This document shows positions 61,392 to 64,000 of a DNA stretch of 64,000 nt, one piece after another (within the stretch, counting starts at the first letter, position 1; every line of letters begins with the position of its first letter). The stretch comes from Lachnoanaerobaculum sp. ICM7. GTDB lineage: Bacteria > Bacillota > Clostridia > Lachnospirales > Lachnospiraceae. Made by a program: the position numbers and the translations under genes. The stretch covers positions 62,001-126,000 of the forward strand of contig NZ_ALJL01000023.1 in the NCBI RefSeq assembly GCF_000287675.1, written 5' to 3'. The notes beneath the pieces were generated by a model. It had not been told where the DNA came from, ran no database searches, and was given only the letters and a program-made list of their open reading frames with translations.

Positions 61392-62687
61392 TTATAAACT
61401 ACCCAAAAGCATTGGAAGTCCAAGGCTTATAACAGGTATAAATGTTATAAGTAAAAGTGTAATTATCATGCACAGATAGAATGGCAATGTTGCCTTTACT
61501 ACCTTTTCCATAGGCAATTTTGCTACGGCTGAACCGATAAAGAGCACTCCTCCAACCGGTGGTGTAAGAAGACCTATACCGCAGTTTAAGATAACCATGA
61601 TACCGAACTGTATCGGTCCGATTCCTATAGAGTTTGCAATAGGAAGAAGTATCGGTGTGGCGATAAGTATGATAGGTGCCATATCCATGATACATCCGAG
61701 TATAAGCAAGATAAGGTTAAGAAGTAATGCAAGTATTATAGGATTGTTTGTAAATCCTGTGATTGCACTTGCAGCCATATCCGGAACATGAAGTGTTGTA
61801 AGGCAATATCCGAAAATACTTGATGTTGAGATAAGGATAAGTACAATTGACAATGTATTTACACATTCATCAAGAGTCTTCCATACACCCTTCCAGTCAA
61901 GACCTTTATATATGAATACGCTGACAATAAGGCTGTAGATAACCGCTATAGCAGCCGACTCTGTAGCTGTGAACACACCGCCTACTACACCTACTACTAC
62001 GATAAGTACTGCCGCCAATGCCCAGAATGATACACTAAGCTGCTTTAAAAGCACCTTCATCGAGAACTTCTCACCCTTTGGATAATTCTTTCTCACTGAA
62101 ATAATATATGAACCGATCATAAGTGATACCGCAAGCAATGCACCCGGAATATATCCTGCAAGAAATAAGCTTCCTACCGATACACCGCCCGCTGTGGTAG
62201 CATATATAACCATGTTATGTGAAGGAGGTACCAAAAGTCCCTCGCATGATGATGTAATTGTAACCGCTGTGGAAAAATCCGCATCATATCCCTGATCCAC
62301 CATCATAGGTATAAGGATTGAACCAAGTGATGCCGTATCTGCCGCTGCTGAACCTGAAATTCCTCCAAAGAAGTATGAAGCCACGATATTAACCATCGCC
62401 ATACCTCCACGCATCCAGCCTACACAGGCATTTGCCAGTGCAATAAGTTTCTCCGATATACCGCCGCTTCCCATAAGGCAGCCCATTGTTATAAAGAACG
62501 GTACCGCCATAAGTGAGAATGATGAAATACCCTTAACCATCTGCTGACATATTGTTGAAAGCGGTTGTCCCTGTGCCAAAAGGCAGAGCAAAGATGAAAG
62601 TGCTACCGCATATGCAATCGGGAAACGCAAAAATATCATTACAAAAAAGCTTATAAGTAATATAGCAATTGCTACTCCTGTACTCAT
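61392..62687 (-). CDS. dctM: TRAP transporter large permease (DctM)
   Basis: The ATG at 62687 follows AAAGGAGG, inside the end of dctQ, so the longer TTG reading is rejected. The 431-residue membrane protein has about 12 helices with the TRAP motifs GGISGSAAADTASLG, EGLLVPPSHN and LTPPVGGVLF. It forms the channel with DctQ and the DctP-type binding protein for sodium-driven uptake of an organic acid or related solute. Confidence 0.92.
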   Translation of the reverse strand: MSTGVAIAILLISFFVMIFLRFPIAYAVALSSLLCLLAQGQPLSTICQQMVKGISSFSLMAVPFFITMGCLMGSGGISEKLIALANACVGWMRGGMAMVNIVASYFFGGISGSAAADTASLGSILIPMMVDQGYDADFSTAVTITSSCEGLLVPPSHNMVIYATTAGGVSVGSLFLAGYIPGALLAVSLMIGSYIISVRKNYPKGEKFSMKVLLKQLSVSFWALAAVLIVVVGVVGGVFTATESAAIAVIYSLIVSVFIYKGLDWKGVWKTLDECVNTLSIVLILISTSSIFGYCLTTLHVPDMAASAITGFTNNPIILALLLNLILLILGCIMDMAPIILIATPILLPIANSIGIGPIQFGIMVILNCGIGLLTPPVGGVLFIGSAVAKLPMEKVVKATLPFYLCMIITLLLITFIPVISLGLPMLLGSL

Positions 62688-63220
62688 GCCTGCACCTCCT
62701 TTGGATCTTCTTTTAAGCAAATAGCCTTTATATGATTATAAAGTGCCTCAAGCTCAAATATTAACATTGCAACACCTGCTAAAGGTATCGGGAAGTACTG
62801 CCAGAATTTTGAAACTCCCGGCATACTTACATAAGTACCCTTTGCACCAATCTTCATAGCATATTTCCAGCCCACAACTATCATTACCACTGCAAGTATT
62901 AAAACTGCAATATCTGAAAGTACATCCAAAAATCTTACCACTCCCTTCGGAAGATATGGATCAAAGGCCGTCATTCTGATATGTGCACCTCTTCTTATTG
63001 CAAGTGCTGCTGAAAGCACTGCCATATATGCCATAAATGTAAGAACTATCTCCTCACTCCATGCAGGATCCGGTATAAATGATATATATCTTCCGGCAAC
63101 CGCCATTGTTGTGATGGCAATATCTCCTATCAATAAAAGTTTACATATAAGCAGAACAAATTTGTATGTAGCATCATATGCCGGTTTTATTTTGTCTACC
63201 GCTTTAAAAAAATCTGACAT
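62684..63220 (-). CDS. dctQ: TRAP transporter small permease (DctQ)
   Basis: A 178-residue protein with four membrane helices (about 22-42, 55-75, 95-118 and 138-160) and the DctQ motif RRGAHIRMTAFD. It overlaps the dctM start by 4 bases, a usual translational coupling. It lies 57 bases after the binding-protein gene, with a hairpin between. Confidence 0.9.
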   Translation of the reverse strand: MSDFFKAVDKIKPAYDATYKFVLLICKLLLIGDIAITTMAVAGRYISFIPDPAWSEEIVLTFMAYMAVLSAALAIRRGAHIRMTAFDPYLPKGVVRFLDVLSDIAVLILAVVMIVVGWKYAMKIGAKGTYVSMPGVSKFWQYFPIPLAGVAMLIFELEALYNHIKAICLKEDPKEVQA

Positions 63221-63245
63221 AATTACCTCTTATTCTATCAACAAA

Positions 63246-63269
63246 CCTCTTGGAGAAGTCTCCAAGAGG
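63246..63269 (-). terminator. Hairpin between dctP and dctQ
   Basis: An 11-bp perfect stem with a 2-base loop (CCTCTTGGAGA arms), followed by TTTGTTG on the minus strand. It can lower permease expression relative to the binding protein. Confidence 0.6.
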
Positions 63270-63277
63270 CAATAATA

Positions 63278-64000
63278 TTATTTATCCAAGTCAACTATCT
63301 GCTGATATAATTCCTTCTGATCAGTTGTATTCTTTTCGATAACATTCTTTGTAGCTTCTTTCCAAGGTGTTTTATCTGTAACTTCAACAACATTTACACC
63401 TGATGACTTAAGCTCCTCTAAAACCTTATCCTCCGCCTTTTGAGCGATTTCTCTGTTTACCTCACCTACATACTTTCCTGCTTCAACAAGGATATCCTGC
63501 TGCTCAGGTGTAAGCTTATTCCAAGCGTCATCTGTGATTACTACCTGGAATGCTCCCAGTGTATGACCGTCAAGGATGATATTTGGAGCCACCTCAGGGA
63601 AAGCGTTTGACTTATAGTTTGTTATAGGCTGCTCCGCACCGTCCACAACACCTGTCTGAAGTGCTGAATAAAGCTCGTTAAATGCAACTACTGTAGGAGA
63701 TGCACCAAGTCCCTCAACCATTCCGTTCATTACAGGGTCATTTGAAACTCTCATCTTCATTCCCTTTAAATCCTCAACAGAATTTACAGGATTCTTTGTA
63801 AAGAAATGTCTGAAACCTTCCTCACCATAGTACAAGCTCTTGATACCGAGGTTAAGATCTGATGTTTCCTCTAAGAACTCCTTTGACAAATCACTGTCTA
63901 CAAACTTCCAGAAATGCTCTCTTGAGTTAAACGTGTATGGTAATGAAAGAAGTGAAGCCTTCTTTGCACCATAGCTTGTAAGAGCGAAAGCTGAAATTCT
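63278..64000 (-). CDS. TRAP transporter solute-binding protein (DctP), 5' end off window
   Basis: C-terminal 240 residues of a DctP-family binding protein; the frame is open to the right edge. The carboxylate-binding Arg lies in MKMRVSNDP, and the family's DGAEQPITN and HTLGAFQV stretches follow. It delivers solute to DctQM just downstream. It differs clearly from the orphan binding protein at 22.3 kb. The start codon and signal peptide are outside the window. Confidence 0.92.
   Translation of the reverse strand, partial: RISAFALTSYGAKKASLLSLPYTFNSREHFWKFVDSDLSKEFLEETSDLNLGIKSLYYGEEGFRHFFTKNPVNSVEDLKGMKMRVSNDPVMNGMVEGLGASPTVVAFNELYSALQTGVVDGAEQPITNYKSNAFPEVAPNIILDGHTLGAFQVVITDDAWNKLTPEQQDILVEAGKYVGEVNREIAQKAEDKVLEELKSSGVNVVEVTDKTPWKEATKNVIEKNTTDQKELYQQIVDLDK

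Overview
The window looks like chromosomal DNA from a low-GC, Gram-positive anaerobe, most likely a Clostridia/Lachnospiraceae member. Supporting signs are AT-rich codon use, strong AGGAGG-type ribosome sites, the tig-clpP-clpX-lon-engB order, SipW-type surface proteins, H2O-forming-type NADH oxidase, TRAP and Rbs-type sugar transporters, and many lipoprotein solute-binding proteins. Family assignments come from reading motifs; no database search was run. No rRNA, tRNA, CRISPR array or complete insertion sequence was seen. Nearly all genes lie on the minus strand. Plus-strand exceptions are the first gene, the CYTH gene and the licT-PTS block.

Layout. 1-7.2 kb: cell-envelope and housekeeping genes (polysaccharide deacetylase end, 3D-domain protein, DsbA-like thiol protein, HMA metal-binding protein, erythromycin-esterase-like protein, AI-2E permease, M18 aminopeptidase). 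7.3-11.7 kb: a complete BceRS-BceAB-type peptide-sensing and resistance module, with a perfect TTACA-N4-TGTAA operator in front of the ABC genes. 11.7-17.9 kb: the proteostasis cluster engB, lon, clpX, clpP, tig. 18-23.8 kb: small genes, a two-gene AAA-ATPase/TOPRIM-like pair (candidate phage defence), then a YcxB-like protein, an orphan TRAP binding protein and an iron alcohol dehydrogenase.

23.9-31.3 kb: a ROK-regulated sugar operon (two TIM-barrel isomerases, Rbs-type ABC transporter, Gfo/Idh dehydrogenase). 31.3-34.7 kb: an accessory patch with decayed ORFs, an interrupted zinc-ribbon protein, an endonuclease/exonuclease/phosphatase-family protein, a ribbon-helix-helix-like protein and tiny ORFs. 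34.8-41.7 kb: a self-contained SipW/TasA-like surface-protein locus with its own two-component system, a DUF5305-like membrane protein and an unusually large SipW.

41.9-56.7 kb: a second sugar regulon. It has an Rbs-type ABC transporter, TIM-barrel and SIS isomerases, a DhaKL-type kinase, an RpiB-like isomerase, and a YesMN-type two-component system fused operonically to a degenerate, probably ATPase-dead RbsA paralogue. A second triosephosphate isomerase, an FGGY kinase and an AraD epimerase follow upstream. RpiB plus TpiA plus DhaK-type enzymes suggest C4 (tetrulose/tetritol) or pentose/pentitol use. 56.8-59.8 kb: a LicT-type antiterminator with a recognisable RAT/terminator leader, and PTS EIIA and EIICB. 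59.8-64 kb: NADH oxidase/CoA-disulfide-reductase family protein and a TRAP transporter (DctM, DctQ, and a DctP running off the right edge).
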